Of a stretch of 64,000 bases of DNA, positions 10,054 to 19,197 are shown piece by piece. This stretch comes from Bradyrhizobium sp. BTAi1. GTDB taxonomy: Bacteria > Pseudomonadota > Alphaproteobacteria > Rhizobiales > Xanthobacteraceae. Numbering within the stretch: position 1 is the first letter of the stretch; each line of letters opens with the position of its first letter. A program made the translations under genes and the position numbers. The notes under the pieces were generated by a model. It made no database searches, had not been told where the DNA came from, and was given only the letters and a program-made list of their open reading frames with translations. Location: contig NC_009475.1 in assembly GCF_000015165.1 (NCBI RefSeq), positions 164,827-228,826 of the forward strand, given 5' to 3'.

Positions 10054-10344
10054 ATGTCGAAACAAAAAATTCTGATCGCGAGTCTTGCATTCGGCTTTGC
10101 ACTAATCGGCGGCGTAGCAAATGCTTACGATGATGAGGATCATCACCACGGAGACGGATTCAATCACTTCTTGCACGATAACGGCGTACCTCATTCTCAT
10201 GGCTACGAAGGCGACGCCCACGAATACAATCATTATTTGCACGACAACGGCATACCCCACGCGCACGTCTATTCGAGGCGGTGTTATCAGACCGTAGAGC
10301 ATGACCAGTACGGTCGCCATTATTATCGCAGGGTGTGCGAATGA
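10054..10344 (+). CDS. Small His-rich secreted protein with internal repeat
   Basis: Protein of 96 residues with a signal peptide (residues about 1-24, LIASLAFGFALIGGVANA). The mature part holds two copies of a 13-residue unit, NHFLHDNGVPHSH and NHYLHDNGIPHAH, separated by an acidic linker, then a Cys/Tyr/Arg-rich tail with two cysteines (CYQT and RRVCE) that could form a disulfide. ATG 10054 follows a GGAGAG site. Metal binding in the periplasm is the natural guess. No family name is recognised. Confidence 0.75.
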   Translation: MSKQKILIASLAFGFALIGGVANAYDDEDHHHGDGFNHFLHDNGVPHSHGYEGDAHEYNHYLHDNGIPHAHVYSRRCYQTVEHDQYGRHYYRRVCE

Positions 10345-10638
10345 AGTGACCTAATCAGGTGTCGGTTCGGTAATAGACCGCCGATCGATGATCGCGGCGT
10401 GACGTTGAGCAGATTAAAAGCGGTATGCCGCTTCATTTGCGGGAAGGTCCCTTAGCAGCTTCGATACTCTTGATTGGAATTTGCGCAGGCAAAGGCTTGC
10501 CTGCGCTCCGGAATGTAGTCCCGCCAGTGTCTGAATAATGTATTCTAAGCCGCGCAATTTGATCATTTGATCCGCTCCCAACAAGTGTACTCCAGTTGAA
10601 CCTTGCTGTATTTGAGCGTACGGACATGAGAAGGCGGC

Positions 10639-11061
10639 ATGAAACGTTATCTGATCTTCGCTGCAGTCGGCCCGTTCTTCGGCGGCCTGCTGCTTTTGTT
10701 CGCGACGACGGTTGCTTCAGGGTACTGGACCGACACCAACTGGTCGGAGGTCGGAAAGTTCTTCGTAACCTTCGCCAAGACGCTGCAGTACAGCTATTTG
10801 TTCGGCGTCGTGCCGGCGCTAACGCTCGGTGCAATCGATGACATTCTGCTCCACGTCAGGAAGATAGGCCCGCTCGTGCGGATGCTGACCGTGGGCGCGG
10901 CCGGGTTCGTCGCGGGCGAATTGCTGCATGGCTTGCGCGGCCCGGACAGCGGCGTGGTGCAGTTCATCCTGCACGGCCTCTCCGGCTTCATGCCCGCGAT
11001 GATCTCGTCATGGCTGGCGCACAAAGATTCGGAAAGCCCGCAGGCGGCGACTTCGACATAA
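10639..11061 (+). CDS. DUF5413 family inner-membrane protein
   Basis: Protein of 140 residues with about four hydrophobic segments (residues about 5-27, 50-70, 85-102 and 108-125). The family's opening MKRYLIFAAVGPFFGGLLLL and the block TLQYSYLFGVVPAL are present. DUF5413 is typical of Bradyrhizobium and relatives, which supports the host assignment. Function is unknown. ATG 10639 follows GAGAAGGCGGC. The gene looks complete and is not visibly linked in an operon with its neighbours. Confidence 0.75.
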   Translation: MKRYLIFAAVGPFFGGLLLLFATTVASGYWTDTNWSEVGKFFVTFAKTLQYSYLFGVVPALTLGAIDDILLHVRKIGPLVRMLTVGAAGFVAGELLHGLRGPDSGVVQFILHGLSGFMPAMISSWLAHKDSESPQAATST

Positions 11062-11388
11062 AGGAATGGCGGCTGCTGGCCGACCCAACAATACGGGTAG
11101 CCCAATTTCATTCTGCCCGACTCGATCGCGCCGCCGTAGCCGGATGTCAATGACAAGGTGAAGGCGATCACCTATTGCCACGACACCTATCGATTAACCA
11201 CCGCCGATGGCAAGAAACGCACCTTTTGGGAACGCAATCCGCGGCTGAAAACGGAGTCCAGCAAGGAAGGTCCGCAAAATGGAGTGCCGACCCTCGTGGC
11301 CGCAGGAACGGCGGGCGACCGGGCGGATGTGAGTTTTGCCGCGCCCGAGGAGATCTGCAAGATGATCGAACCGCGATGCTACGCGTGA
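11062..11388 (+). pseudogene. Remnant of an unidentified conserved protein
   Basis: Two frames together read like one conserved C-terminal region. The first ends RVAQFHSARLDRAAVAG (about 11145). After a one-base shift comes NDKVKAITYCHDTYRLTTAD, then FWERNPRLKTESS, GDRADVSFAAPEEI and a final cysteine. Conserved polar and Cys residues suggest a periplasmic protein, possibly the tail of a c-type cytochrome-related protein. I cannot name it with confidence. There is no start codon or N-terminal part. Confidence 0.4.
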
Positions 11389-11705
11389 CCTGCCAATCAG
11401 CAGCGTCCACATGCCGCCTCGTACCCTATCGTGAACGAGTAATAGGTGGCCGAAGGACGGAAGGACGTGTGCTCAAGATCGGAGAAGCGATGTTTACGGT
11501 GCTTCGTTTGCTTGTTCTACCCCGAACATGACCGCCGTTACGCGTCGGAACGGAAACTGACGCCATTCAAAATCGTGCCGTACGCTACGAGAACTTTCCC
11601 CAAGCCCGCCCTGAGCCGACCCGCGCCCTGCAGGACGTGTCGCATGTTAGCCTCACCGGACCGATATGCAGCGCGAGCGCCGCCACCGGCTCCATGGAGC
11701 CATTG

Positions 11706-11822
11706 GCCGCGCGCGATAGCGCGGAGGATGCTGCCCCAGTCGCCCTTCAGCAGGGTGATGCCGACGCTCTCCATGGCGACCTCAGTGCCTGGTCCCATGG
11801 CAATGCCGGCCTCCGTTGCGGT
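11706..11822 (-). pseudogene. Heavy-metal P-type ATPase fragment
   Basis: A 39-residue minus-strand stretch carries the hinge-region signature of copper/silver P1B ATPases (GIAMGPGTEVAMESVGITLL, then KGDWGSILRA), which normally directly follows the GDGVNDAPAL motif. Neither that motif nor the following transmembrane helices are recognisable nearby. It is a small isolated relic inside a longer meaningless open frame. Confidence 0.6.
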
Positions 11823-12262
11823 TAGTACCGGGCATTGACGCCGTCGGAGTTCCGATTTCCTCTCCGCGTCTCCACTGAATCGTGATCGGCGGACTTTCGT
11901 TTTGCTGCCGCGCATTCCATGCGCAGTTACGAAACCCGCCAATGCAGTAGAGAATATGGCGGCCTTGCGCCGCGGGGCCGCAAGCCCGGTGCACCCGTCA
12001 ATCCGAGTCGCCGCTGGGCGCCTCGCCACGGATCGACCAGTGCTCGCCCCGAAGTATCGCCCTGCGCCGCTATGGGGCGGCGACCGAAAGGCTCTGGCGA
12101 AGGAACTCGGCAAGGCACGCGCGATGGCCAACATCCTGTCCGCCCAATCGGCGGAGATGCGGGCTAACGGCGAGGCGATGATCCCGCAAGCCGACAGGCT
12201 GCTTTGCGAAAGTTGGAACGAGCGGATATGGAGCGACGGCGCCGTTCGATCCATCGCCCCGG

Positions 12263-12895
12263 GGACACTTCCATCTGGCGTTGTTCACCGGACAGGGCCA
12301 GACTGACCGTCTAATTATGCGCAATGAGAGCGACGTCGAGGGCCGGCACGCGTTCCGGCAGAGCAAGACCGGCGAGCTTGTCGATATCAAAGAGGCGCCA
12401 CAACTCAGCGCGCGGCTAAATGCCTCGCATGCACGAATAAGGAACTCAAGCTTCGGCTTCAACTGGATAAGGTCCCACCCGAACTCGTGGTCAACGAGGA
12501 CAATGGTGAGCCTTACCACGAGAGTACCTATCCCATTGCGTGTCGACGGCCCGAGCCGTCGCAATCTTCGGGTTTTTCGTGCGTGCGACAACGCGCGCCA
12601 GGCAATTGTCCGCGCGGAGCGACTGAAGGGCGAACTGATTAAGAACGTGGACAAGCTGTTCGCCTCCTTTCCTCTCGATGAGGAGAATAAGGCGCAGCGC
12701 GCTCGAACGGTCGATCAGCGCAAGCGCGCATTAGCGGAATGGCTGGATGCGCAGACCGCTCGCGACAGCACTGGGCATTCATACCGAAGCGCTCAGACTA
12801 TCGTGAAGCACTACCGCGCCCGCAATGCGGCTGGCGCCAATTCCGGTATCGACAGGCTTGAATTGCAGGTGCGGAAGGAAGGCATGAGGAGCTGA
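12263..12895 (+). pseudogene. int: Tyrosine-type site-specific integrase remnant
   Basis: Catalytic-domain pieces of a rhizobial tyrosine integrase. At 12263 there is HLALFTGQ followed by a degenerate QTDRL (arginine box region) and RQSKTGELVDI. A frameshifted piece near 12450-12530 reads PPELVVNEDNGEPYHES. The C-terminus has TGHSYRSAQTIVKHYRARN with the HxxH-region histidine and the nucleophile-type tyrosine, stopping at 12895. The central HxxR segment is not recognised, and an unrelated Lys/Glu-rich block lies there. The N-terminal half is missing. It directly precedes the conjugation module, so it may mark the old left boundary of the element. Confidence 0.65.
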
Positions 12896-13098
12896 ATGCA
12901 GACCAGTAGGTCTCGTGTTGCAGGTGGAGGGGCTTCGGTCCTAATCATCCGACTCGTCGCATGGCGTACGACCATTGAGAGCGTCGCAAAAAACCCGGTT
13001 CGTTCTGCCGCGGAACTTGGTCGCGACGGTTGGATTGTCTTCGAGCGGAGGTTTACTTTCCGAAAGCCCAGTTCGGCCCATTGATTGACCTCGTGCAC

Positions 13099-14274
13099 TC
13101 AGCGTTCGCGCTCACGCATTCTCGCGCGATCACCAGTCTGAGCTGTCCGGATCTGCTTATCTCCTTTTGATGGATGACGATCTCGCACCGGTTCCTTGAT
13201 TGTTGCCCGCGCAAACGAATGCCCGTTTTCTAGATGCTGGGCGATGCGCTCCTTGGCGAAGGCCATGATGCTCTTGCGAACATTCTCATCGTTCGGCAGA
13301 GCGCGCGCGACAAGCTTGTTGATGACGACAAGCTGGGATTGGGCCGCGAGCAGGTCGGAATCATGCCCCGCCGCCGGCCGGTCTGCACGGCGTTCCTCCA
13401 CAGTCACACTCCACATGTTGCGCCACATCTGGCGCCGTTCAATGCCAGCGATTCCTGTGGCGGCGTCTATGGACTTTATCGCCCTGATGACGGGTTCGAC
13501 ACCATCCCTTCGCAGAGAGATGCGGTCGCCAGGCCTGGCCCCACTGTCTGCGACGTCAGTTACAACGCCGACGCCCCACACCCGATGTCGCCGGCCATCA
13601 TCCAGTTCGATGGCTACGTAGGTTGACGGCTCCGCGTCGGGGCGGTTGCGATACGGGCCAAAACCGACCTCCATCAGACGTCCGGAAACGCCCTTGTCGT
13701 AATCGAGCCTATCCGCCTGCAGAGGCCTATCGGAGGCCGAGCGAGCCTCTACATCAGTGGTCCGGGCCTGGGCCCGATCCCATGCGGCTCGTCGGTCGCC
13801 GAGCGTCTGGCGATCACGCTCGTTTGGCTGATAGCCCTGCACCTCTATTGCGCGCGCGCTAGCCTCGAGCCAGGCCTGGCGCCGGAACTCGACGGAGCCA
13901 CGGACGTGTAGTGCCTCCCACTGGCGATGTTGTGCAACGCTGACCATGTCTCGGATCACTTCCGCGGCAGCTATGCGGGTTACTAGGCGATCATCAGTGG
14001 CCTTGAACGCGAGGTACTCTTTCCGCTCATCGGCATAGAGCCGCGCTTCCCTGCCAGATCCATCCTTTTGGGATTCAGTCCCCACCACGTAATATTTCCG
14101 ACGGATTCGGTCCGGAAACGCACTATCGGTAACCTCCACCGGTGAAGGCTTGTTGGGGGCTGTAGTTGCGGTCTCGTCTTCCCCCTTTCCTCGGGCGGAA
14201 GCGCGCCCCGCGCGACGGTGCCGCTCCAGGCTGAATTCCCCACTCTCGTTATGCCCGTCGTTCATGGCCCTCAC
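13099..14274 (-). CDS. LPD7 domain protein, last gene of conjugation operon
   Basis: Protein of 391 residues (alternative start at 14265). Residues about 58-165 match the LPD7 polyvalent domain (RRKYYVVGTE, VIRDMVSVAQHRQWEAL, ARAIEVQGYQPNERD), commonly found in TraI-like relaxases and mobilisation proteins. Residues about 185-285 form a beta-rich module (RLMEVGFGPY, HRVWGVGVVTDV, GDRISL) seen next to LPD7. No relaxase HUH or MobA motif is present, so it may be a separated relaxase C-terminal part or an accessory transfer protein. It overlaps the virD4 end by up to 26 bp, so it is probably translated with it. The tail is Arg-rich. Confidence 0.7.
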   Translation of the reverse strand: MRAMNDGHNESGEFSLERHRRAGRASARGKGEDETATTAPNKPSPVEVTDSAFPDRIRRKYYVVGTESQKDGSGREARLYADERKEYLAFKATDDRLVTRIAAAEVIRDMVSVAQHRQWEALHVRGSVEFRRQAWLEASARAIEVQGYQPNERDRQTLGDRRAAWDRAQARTTDVEARSASDRPLQADRLDYDKGVSGRLMEVGFGPYRNRPDAEPSTYVAIELDDGRRHRVWGVGVVTDVADSGARPGDRISLRRDGVEPVIRAIKSIDAATGIAGIERRQMWRNMWSVTVEERRADRPAAGHDSDLLAAQSQLVVINKLVARALPNDENVRKSIMAFAKERIAQHLENGHSFARATIKEPVRDRHPSKGDKQIRTAQTGDRARMRERER

Positions 14275-16195
14275 CCTTCTGCTTGCGGCCGGTCCGCCGC
14301 GACGGCGGAATGGCTTGAGCGTCGATGTAATTCAGGACCCAGGCTTTCATATCGTCTTCCGAGAGCCCTTCGAGATCGACGTCCACATCCCCAAAATCGA
14401 AGGAGGCGTCGGCGGGGATTGTGGAGGGATCGGCCACCTCCTCGTCGGTCATCGGGCGAGACCGAAATGCCGCCCGGAGCTCAGCGACCGCGGAGCGAAG
14501 CTCTTTGATCTCGGCGTCGAGCAACGCATTCGAGCGACCGTTGGGCATTTCGGGGGTAGGCGCAGGCAACAGACGCCGCAGGAAAGCCTTGTCTTCGTAA
14601 TAGACGATCTTGTCAGCGATAATGGGCGGAATGCCGGTGCCGAGAATGAATGCCTTGGTTTTCGGAAGTAGCTTCAGCTCCTGCGGCAGCATCAGGGCGC
14701 GGCGGTGTTCAGAAATCGTTTCGCTGGTCGAGCGCATCGCCAGTCCTTTCGGTCCGCTGCGGCTGCGCGCTTTCACGGTGTCGTAACCGATCCGCTCCGA
14801 AAGCTCATTGGCGACATCCTGTTCCTTCGGCGCAAAGACCACCTCGACGGCGTGGTTGGTCATGAAGTTGCGGGCTGTGTCAATTCCGTAGATTCCGCGT
14901 AGCTGGGCCGGACTCTGAATCACGGTCAGCAGGCGGATGCCATAACCGGCAATGAATGCCACTGATCTCGCCAGCACGTTGACATTGCCGAGCGCCGGAA
15001 ATTCATCCAGCAAAAGCAGCACCTTGCGATTGAGCTTGGGGTTCTGTTCCGGCAGCTCGCGGGTATTGAGATCGACCACCTGCTGGAAAAACAGATTCAG
15101 AAGTGGCGCCATGCGGTCGAGATTGTCAGGCGTCACGCCGAGATAGATCGACATCGGCTTTTGCCGCAGGTGCCGCAGATCGAAATCGTTGGTCGTTGTC
15201 GCAGCATCGATCCGAGGGTTGAGCCAGAGACCAAGCCTTGCCGTGACGGTCTTACGCACCGAGTTCATCGTGTTTTCGGACGCGGCGAGGAAATCATTCA
15301 ATGCGGCAATGCAATGCCGCGACAATGGCGAAGAGCCAAACTTGCGAGCGGCGATGATCTTCTCAAAATGTGCCTTGAGATCGGGGGCAGCGGACAGCTG
15401 GTGCAGGATCTCGCCGATCGTCAATGACAATCCCGGCGTTTCCGCGACATAGCCGCCAATCGCCACGAAGGCCGAGCGTGCTGCCTCGAACCAGAACGGA
15501 TCGCCCCGGGTCTCGGCCGGAAACAGCATGACGGCGATGCGCTGCAGATCGTCATAGAGGTCCGCGGGATCGCTGCGCACGTAGCCAAGCGGATTGTAGC
15601 GTGCGGTGCAACCGTGTTCCTCTAGCGGATCGAACAGATAGACCTCCTGCCCGTGGGCTGCGCGAAATCCTGCGGAGCGATCCCAGTTTTCCTTCTTCAC
15701 ATCCAGAACGACCACCGAATCTGGCCAATTCAGCAGGTTCGGAATGACGTAGCCGACCCCCTTCCCTGCCCTAGTCGGAGCGTAGACCAGGACGTGTTCC
15801 GATCCGCCGAAGCAGAGCAGTGCACCGTCCTTTCGTCCAAGTAGCACGCCTTGCTTAGATCGCAGGCCAGCGGCCTTGATCTCCCGCTCGGAGGCGAAAC
15901 GCGCGCTGCCGTGAAGTGGGGAAGGACGGTGCCGAAAGATAGCACCGAGCAGGCCGAAAACGACGACCACGCCGACGAGTGTTGACAGGGTTAGCCAGCG
16001 GTCGAAACGTGGGTCAGCGCCGTAGCGGGACCAGCCGGTGGCGATCTCTGACCAGTGCAGGCCACCATCGTGAAGCCTGAGCCCCAGCAGCAGGACGTTT
16101 GAGGCGACCAATAGGAATACCGCGCAAGCAGCGAGCGCGACCGCGAGGCCCTGCGCTGTCCTAACTGAGGTGGTCGCGTTTGCGAGCGGGGTCAT
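14249..16195 (-). CDS. virD4: VirD4/TraG type IV coupling protein
   Basis: T4SS coupling protein of 648 residues that docks the relaxosome to the mating channel. Two N-terminal transmembrane helices (about 15-37 and 68-86) are followed by a cytoplasmic ATPase with Walker A APTRAGKG (about 139-146), the family motif LDVKKENWD, Walker B VLLLLDEFPALG, and a conserved IQSPAQLRGIYG block. The length is normal for the family. The C-terminal acidic tail (DFGDVDVDLEGLSEDDMKAW) could contact substrates. It overlaps the virB11 3' end by 35 bp. Its presence with virB2-B11 indicates DNA transfer rather than protein secretion alone. Confidence 0.95.
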   Translation of the reverse strand: MTPLANATTSVRTAQGLAVALAACAVFLLVASNVLLLGLRLHDGGLHWSEIATGWSRYGADPRFDRWLTLSTLVGVVVVFGLLGAIFRHRPSPLHGSARFASEREIKAAGLRSKQGVLLGRKDGALLCFGGSEHVLVYAPTRAGKGVGYVIPNLLNWPDSVVVLDVKKENWDRSAGFRAAHGQEVYLFDPLEEHGCTARYNPLGYVRSDPADLYDDLQRIAVMLFPAETRGDPFWFEAARSAFVAIGGYVAETPGLSLTIGEILHQLSAAPDLKAHFEKIIAARKFGSSPLSRHCIAALNDFLAASENTMNSVRKTVTARLGLWLNPRIDAATTTNDFDLRHLRQKPMSIYLGVTPDNLDRMAPLLNLFFQQVVDLNTRELPEQNPKLNRKVLLLLDEFPALGNVNVLARSVAFIAGYGIRLLTVIQSPAQLRGIYGIDTARNFMTNHAVEVVFAPKEQDVANELSERIGYDTVKARSRSGPKGLAMRSTSETISEHRRALMLPQELKLLPKTKAFILGTGIPPIIADKIVYYEDKAFLRRLLPAPTPEMPNGRSNALLDAEIKELRSAVAELRAAFRSRPMTDEEVADPSTIPADASFDFGDVDVDLEGLSEDDMKAWVLNYIDAQAIPPSRRTGRKQKGEGHERRA

Positions 16196-17192
16196 AATAT
16201 ATCTCCGAAATGCGGTAGCGGCCGTTCCGCTTCTGCATCTGGATGACGACGTCGACGAGGAGCAGCAGGAGCGAGCGGATGTCGTCGCGATGAAGGTCTC
16301 GGCCTTCCGCGCTTTCCTTCACCAACAACGTCAGCTGCTCGAAGGCGAGCCGGGCACTGTCGGCATGAACGGTCGTGATCGATCCCGGATGGCCCGAGTT
16401 CACATTCCTCAGATAGAAGAATGCGGTCCCATCGCGCAGCTCTTGCAACAGAATGCGATCCGGCCGCATCCTCAGGCAGGACTCGAGGAGCTCGCGCGGT
16501 CCAATTTTAGCAACGCCCTGCCCGTCCTTGGCATAGAGCAGCCGCACGCAATTCTGATGAGGGATGACAAGCTCGGCGGTATCCTCAATTGTAATGAGCC
16601 GCTCTTGAGCCGGGATCGCCGCGATCAACGCCTTGGATAGCGTCGTCTTTCCCGAACCAGTCGCCCCGGAAACGATGATGTTGCGACGAGTTTCCACGGC
16701 AAGCTGGAGGAAGTCGCGCCAGGCACCGGCTTCTTTCAGGGCCAGAAGCTGAGTCTCATCGGCAGTTAATCGGTCATTGGCGACACGGACCTCATCAAAC
16801 AGTTTTGCGCGCTCGAAGGCCTCCAGTGTCATTGTCAAAGCCGACGGCTTGCGGATCGTAAGACTGACCATGCCGGCTGGCACGGCTGGTGGGACCACGA
16901 TCTGGCAGCGCTCCTCCCCGATCAGAGTCGTCGACACCACGGGATGCTCCGGACTGATGTCCTGACGGGTGTGGCCGGCGGCCGCGGTTGCGAGGTGTGA
17001 GAGGTAGGCATGCGTCAGTGCTGGCGCTTCGTGCCGGGTCCAGCCGCCAGGACCTTCCACGAAAATTTCGCCAGGACGATTGACGACGATTTCGGTCAGG
17101 GACTTGTCCGCCAGGAATGGAGCCAGCGGCTCCAGGTAGCGCGCCAGCACGAGCCGACTGCCGTCGCGTTCGATGGAGTGTACCGCACTCAC
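16161..17192 (-). CDS. virB11: VirB11 secretion ATPase
   Basis: Hexameric traffic ATPase of the T4SS, 343 residues. The N-terminal domain has FLADKSLTEIVVNRPGEI. The C-terminal RecA-like domain has Walker A SGATGSGKTTLSKAL (about 173), the Asp box TIEDTAEL, Walker B-type RPDRILLQELRDG and the His box NSGHPGSITTVHA. All are intact. The 3' end overlaps virD4, and the start overlaps the virB10 stop by 4 bp. It powers pilus assembly and substrate hand-over at the inner membrane. Confidence 0.95.
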   Translation of the reverse strand: MSAVHSIERDGSRLVLARYLEPLAPFLADKSLTEIVVNRPGEIFVEGPGGWTRHEAPALTHAYLSHLATAAAGHTRQDISPEHPVVSTTLIGEERCQIVVPPAVPAGMVSLTIRKPSALTMTLEAFERAKLFDEVRVANDRLTADETQLLALKEAGAWRDFLQLAVETRRNIIVSGATGSGKTTLSKALIAAIPAQERLITIEDTAELVIPHQNCVRLLYAKDGQGVAKIGPRELLESCLRMRPDRILLQELRDGTAFFYLRNVNSGHPGSITTVHADSARLAFEQLTLLVKESAEGRDLHRDDIRSLLLLLVDVVIQMQKRNGRYRISEIYYDPARKRDHLS

Positions 17193-18334
17193 TTTGTCAC
17201 CACCGCCGGCGCCACGAGGCCTCCGGGAATGGTGCGGTCCAAAATCTGCGTGCGGGTCTCGATCCGGCGCAATTGATAGACCGAGGAGAAATCAACATCG
17301 CGCGCGACAAAGATATTGACGAGCTCGCCCTGATTCTTGTTCAGAGTCGGTGGAATGTTGATCGACTGCTCGACGGCGATGCCGGCGGCGGTGTTGGTCG
17401 CTCCCGTGGTGTTGTTGATCTGGATCGAGCTGTCCTGCAGCTGCTGACGCCCGATTGAGGAGGCATCGCCAACGATGGACAGCAGCAGCGCCGAGCCGAA
17501 GCGTTCAAAGAAGTGGGTGTCGATGTCGCCGTCGAAGCCAGCGCGGCCCAGCGCATCCGTGGCGGGCGAGGCCAGGGCCGCGATCACGCCTGTCGGCGTC
17601 TTTGCGCGGGTCCACAGCACGAAAAGGCGTTTTGAGCCGCGCCGCACATTACCGCGATATTCGCCCACGACCTGTGTGCCCTTTTCCATCAGTACGACGT
17701 TGCCGGAATCCGACATAACGTCTCGGATAACGACGCAGGAGACGAAGCCCGCCACGTCCGAGGACATCGCCGTCTCCAGCACGCACGGGATCGAGGTACC
17801 CTGGGTGATGAGCAGATTGCGGTTGGGCAGCCGCGCAGCGCGAACGCCCTCGATCGGCGTGGGTTTCAGCTTATCGGCAAGGTCGTTGCGCGGCTCGCCC
17901 CGCCAAAACCCATAGGGATCAGAGGCGACACTTCCGGTCACGCTGTCGTGGGCTGCATGTCCCGCAGAACTCGGCCGATTGTATGCCAGCACTGGTGCGC
18001 GACGGGCGCTTTCCAGAAGCTGGTCGGAGGCGGGCGCGGGTGCAGCTGGTGTGGCTGCGACCGGCGCGGCTCCAATAGAGGATGTGGTGATTGGTGCGGC
18101 CGGCGCTTCCGGGATGGGCTCGAACGCGGCCGCTTGGCGGATCACGAGCTTGCGGGCGGAATCGCTAACTGGCTTATCACCTTTCCAAGTCCCCCAGATG
18201 ATCAGAGCGGCAAATGCGGTGAGCGCCAGCGCTCCGAAGCCGCGTTTGAGCATCGTCGCTCGAGCATTGTCGCCTCCTCCAACGGGCGTAATGCCACGGT
18301 CGCCGGCGATCGTCTCATCGTGATGTTCGGTCAT
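17189..18334 (-). CDS. virB10: VirB10/TrbI T4SS core protein
   Basis: Protein of 381 residues that spans from the inner membrane to the outer-membrane core. A short cytoplasmic tail is followed by one transmembrane helix (about 33-50, ALALTAFAALIIWGTW), a Pro/Ala-rich periplasmic stretch (about 65-110), and the TrbI-like beta-barrel domain with NRNLLITQGTSIPCVLETAM, VVLMEKGTQVVGEY and the antenna region before NQGELVNIFVARDVDFS. The order and overlap with virB11 support the call. It relays energy from VirB11/VirD4 to the outer channel. Confidence 0.93.
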   Translation of the reverse strand: MTEHHDETIAGDRGITPVGGGDNARATMLKRGFGALALTAFAALIIWGTWKGDKPVSDSARKLVIRQAAAFEPIPEAPAAPITTSSIGAAPVAATPAAPAPASDQLLESARRAPVLAYNRPSSAGHAAHDSVTGSVASDPYGFWRGEPRNDLADKLKPTPIEGVRAARLPNRNLLITQGTSIPCVLETAMSSDVAGFVSCVVIRDVMSDSGNVVLMEKGTQVVGEYRGNVRRGSKRLFVLWTRAKTPTGVIAALASPATDALGRAGFDGDIDTHFFERFGSALLLSIVGDASSIGRQQLQDSSIQINNTTGATNTAAGIAVEQSINIPPTLNKNQGELVNIFVARDVDFSSVYQLRRIETRTQILDRTIPGGLVAPAVVTK

Positions 18335-18345
18335 ATCGCGCTCGC

Positions 18346-19197
18346 CTATCGTGGCCTTGAGATTGGAGATGATTTCTTTGCCCGCCGCTCGATCGAGGGG
18401 CTTGTGGTATTGGTCCCAGGGTTAATCCCCACCGCATCGAACGCTTCGTTGAAAATGCAAAGGACGTTGTCGCCTTTGCGCAGCCGGAACTCCCGGGCCG
18501 TGGCATGAACCACCACGAGCTCGCCGCGGACATCCTTGGGCACCAGGCTTTCGGAGCCGTCGGAATTGATTAGGTAGATCGCGGGGATTTCACGGTTGCC
18601 CGCAAAGCGGAACGTGGTCTCCTTGCCGTCGTCGAAAACGGCTTCGGGCTCGAGGTCGACCGAGCCTTGTGCCGAAAACCGCCAGTTGCGTGCCCCATAC
18701 GCATGATGCAGGTCAAAGGTCTGGTCTATCAGCGAGCCTTCCCGCTCCGCGCCACGGGCGGCCGCCTCCGCACGCCGACGCTCGATCTCGTCGCCGGGAT
18801 AGGCGAAGCGGACGACGAAATAGCTGTCCGCCAGCGTCGTCTCGGCGATCGACAACTCGAACTGATACGAGCGCTTGCGGCCATCCGGGCGCGTGGTGAC
18901 GACCTGCAGGTTGGTCGGCGGATGTTTTTCCCGCGGTTTGAGGAACAGGATCGAGCCCGCTGGTGCAACTTCCCATGCGATCGCATCGCCAATCGCGACA
19001 TGCGCGACCTCCTCATCGTCGGCAAACAACACCTGGGTGGATGCCCGAATCACGCCGTTGACCCGGACCACATTGGCCGGATCATAGGTCACGGTGCGCA
19101 CCCGGGCGTCGTGTTGGCCTGGCGAGGGCTGTTGCAGCGCCAGCACCGGCCCTGCGAATCCCAGGGCAAAAATCAATAAGAGAACGAAGGATTTCAT
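18346..19197 (-). CDS. virB9: VirB9/TrbG/CagX core outer-membrane protein
   Basis: Protein of 283 residues. It has an N-terminal signal peptide (FVLLLIFALGFAGPVLA), then the CagX domain with RVRTVTYDPANVVRVNG, VAHVAIGDAIAWEVAPAG, FLKPREKHPPTNLQVVT and the C-terminal block for VirB7/VirB10 contact (PAIYLINSDGSESLVP, then LRKGDNVLCIFNEAFD). Complete. It overlaps the virB8 stop by 4 bp at the 5' side. It forms the outer-membrane ring of the T4SS core with VirB7 and VirB10. Confidence 0.93.
   Translation of the reverse strand: MKSFVLLLIFALGFAGPVLALQQPSPGQHDARVRTVTYDPANVVRVNGVIRASTQVLFADDEEVAHVAIGDAIAWEVAPAGSILFLKPREKHPPTNLQVVTTRPDGRKRSYQFELSIAETTLADSYFVVRFAYPGDEIERRRAEAAARGAEREGSLIDQTFDLHHAYGARNWRFSAQGSVDLEPEAVFDDGKETTFRFAGNREIPAIYLINSDGSESLVPKDVRGELVVVHATAREFRLRKGDNVLCIFNEAFDAVGINPGTNTTSPSIERRAKKSSPISRPR

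Noticed and set aside
11538..12254. 238-codon minus-strand frame as a full gene
   Set aside because: Only the P-type ATPase fragment (11706-11822) is recognisable. The rest is low-quality sequence.
12896..13084. Small plus-strand frame starting right at the integrase stop
   Set aside because: No family, no ribosome site and poor composition. Probably chance.
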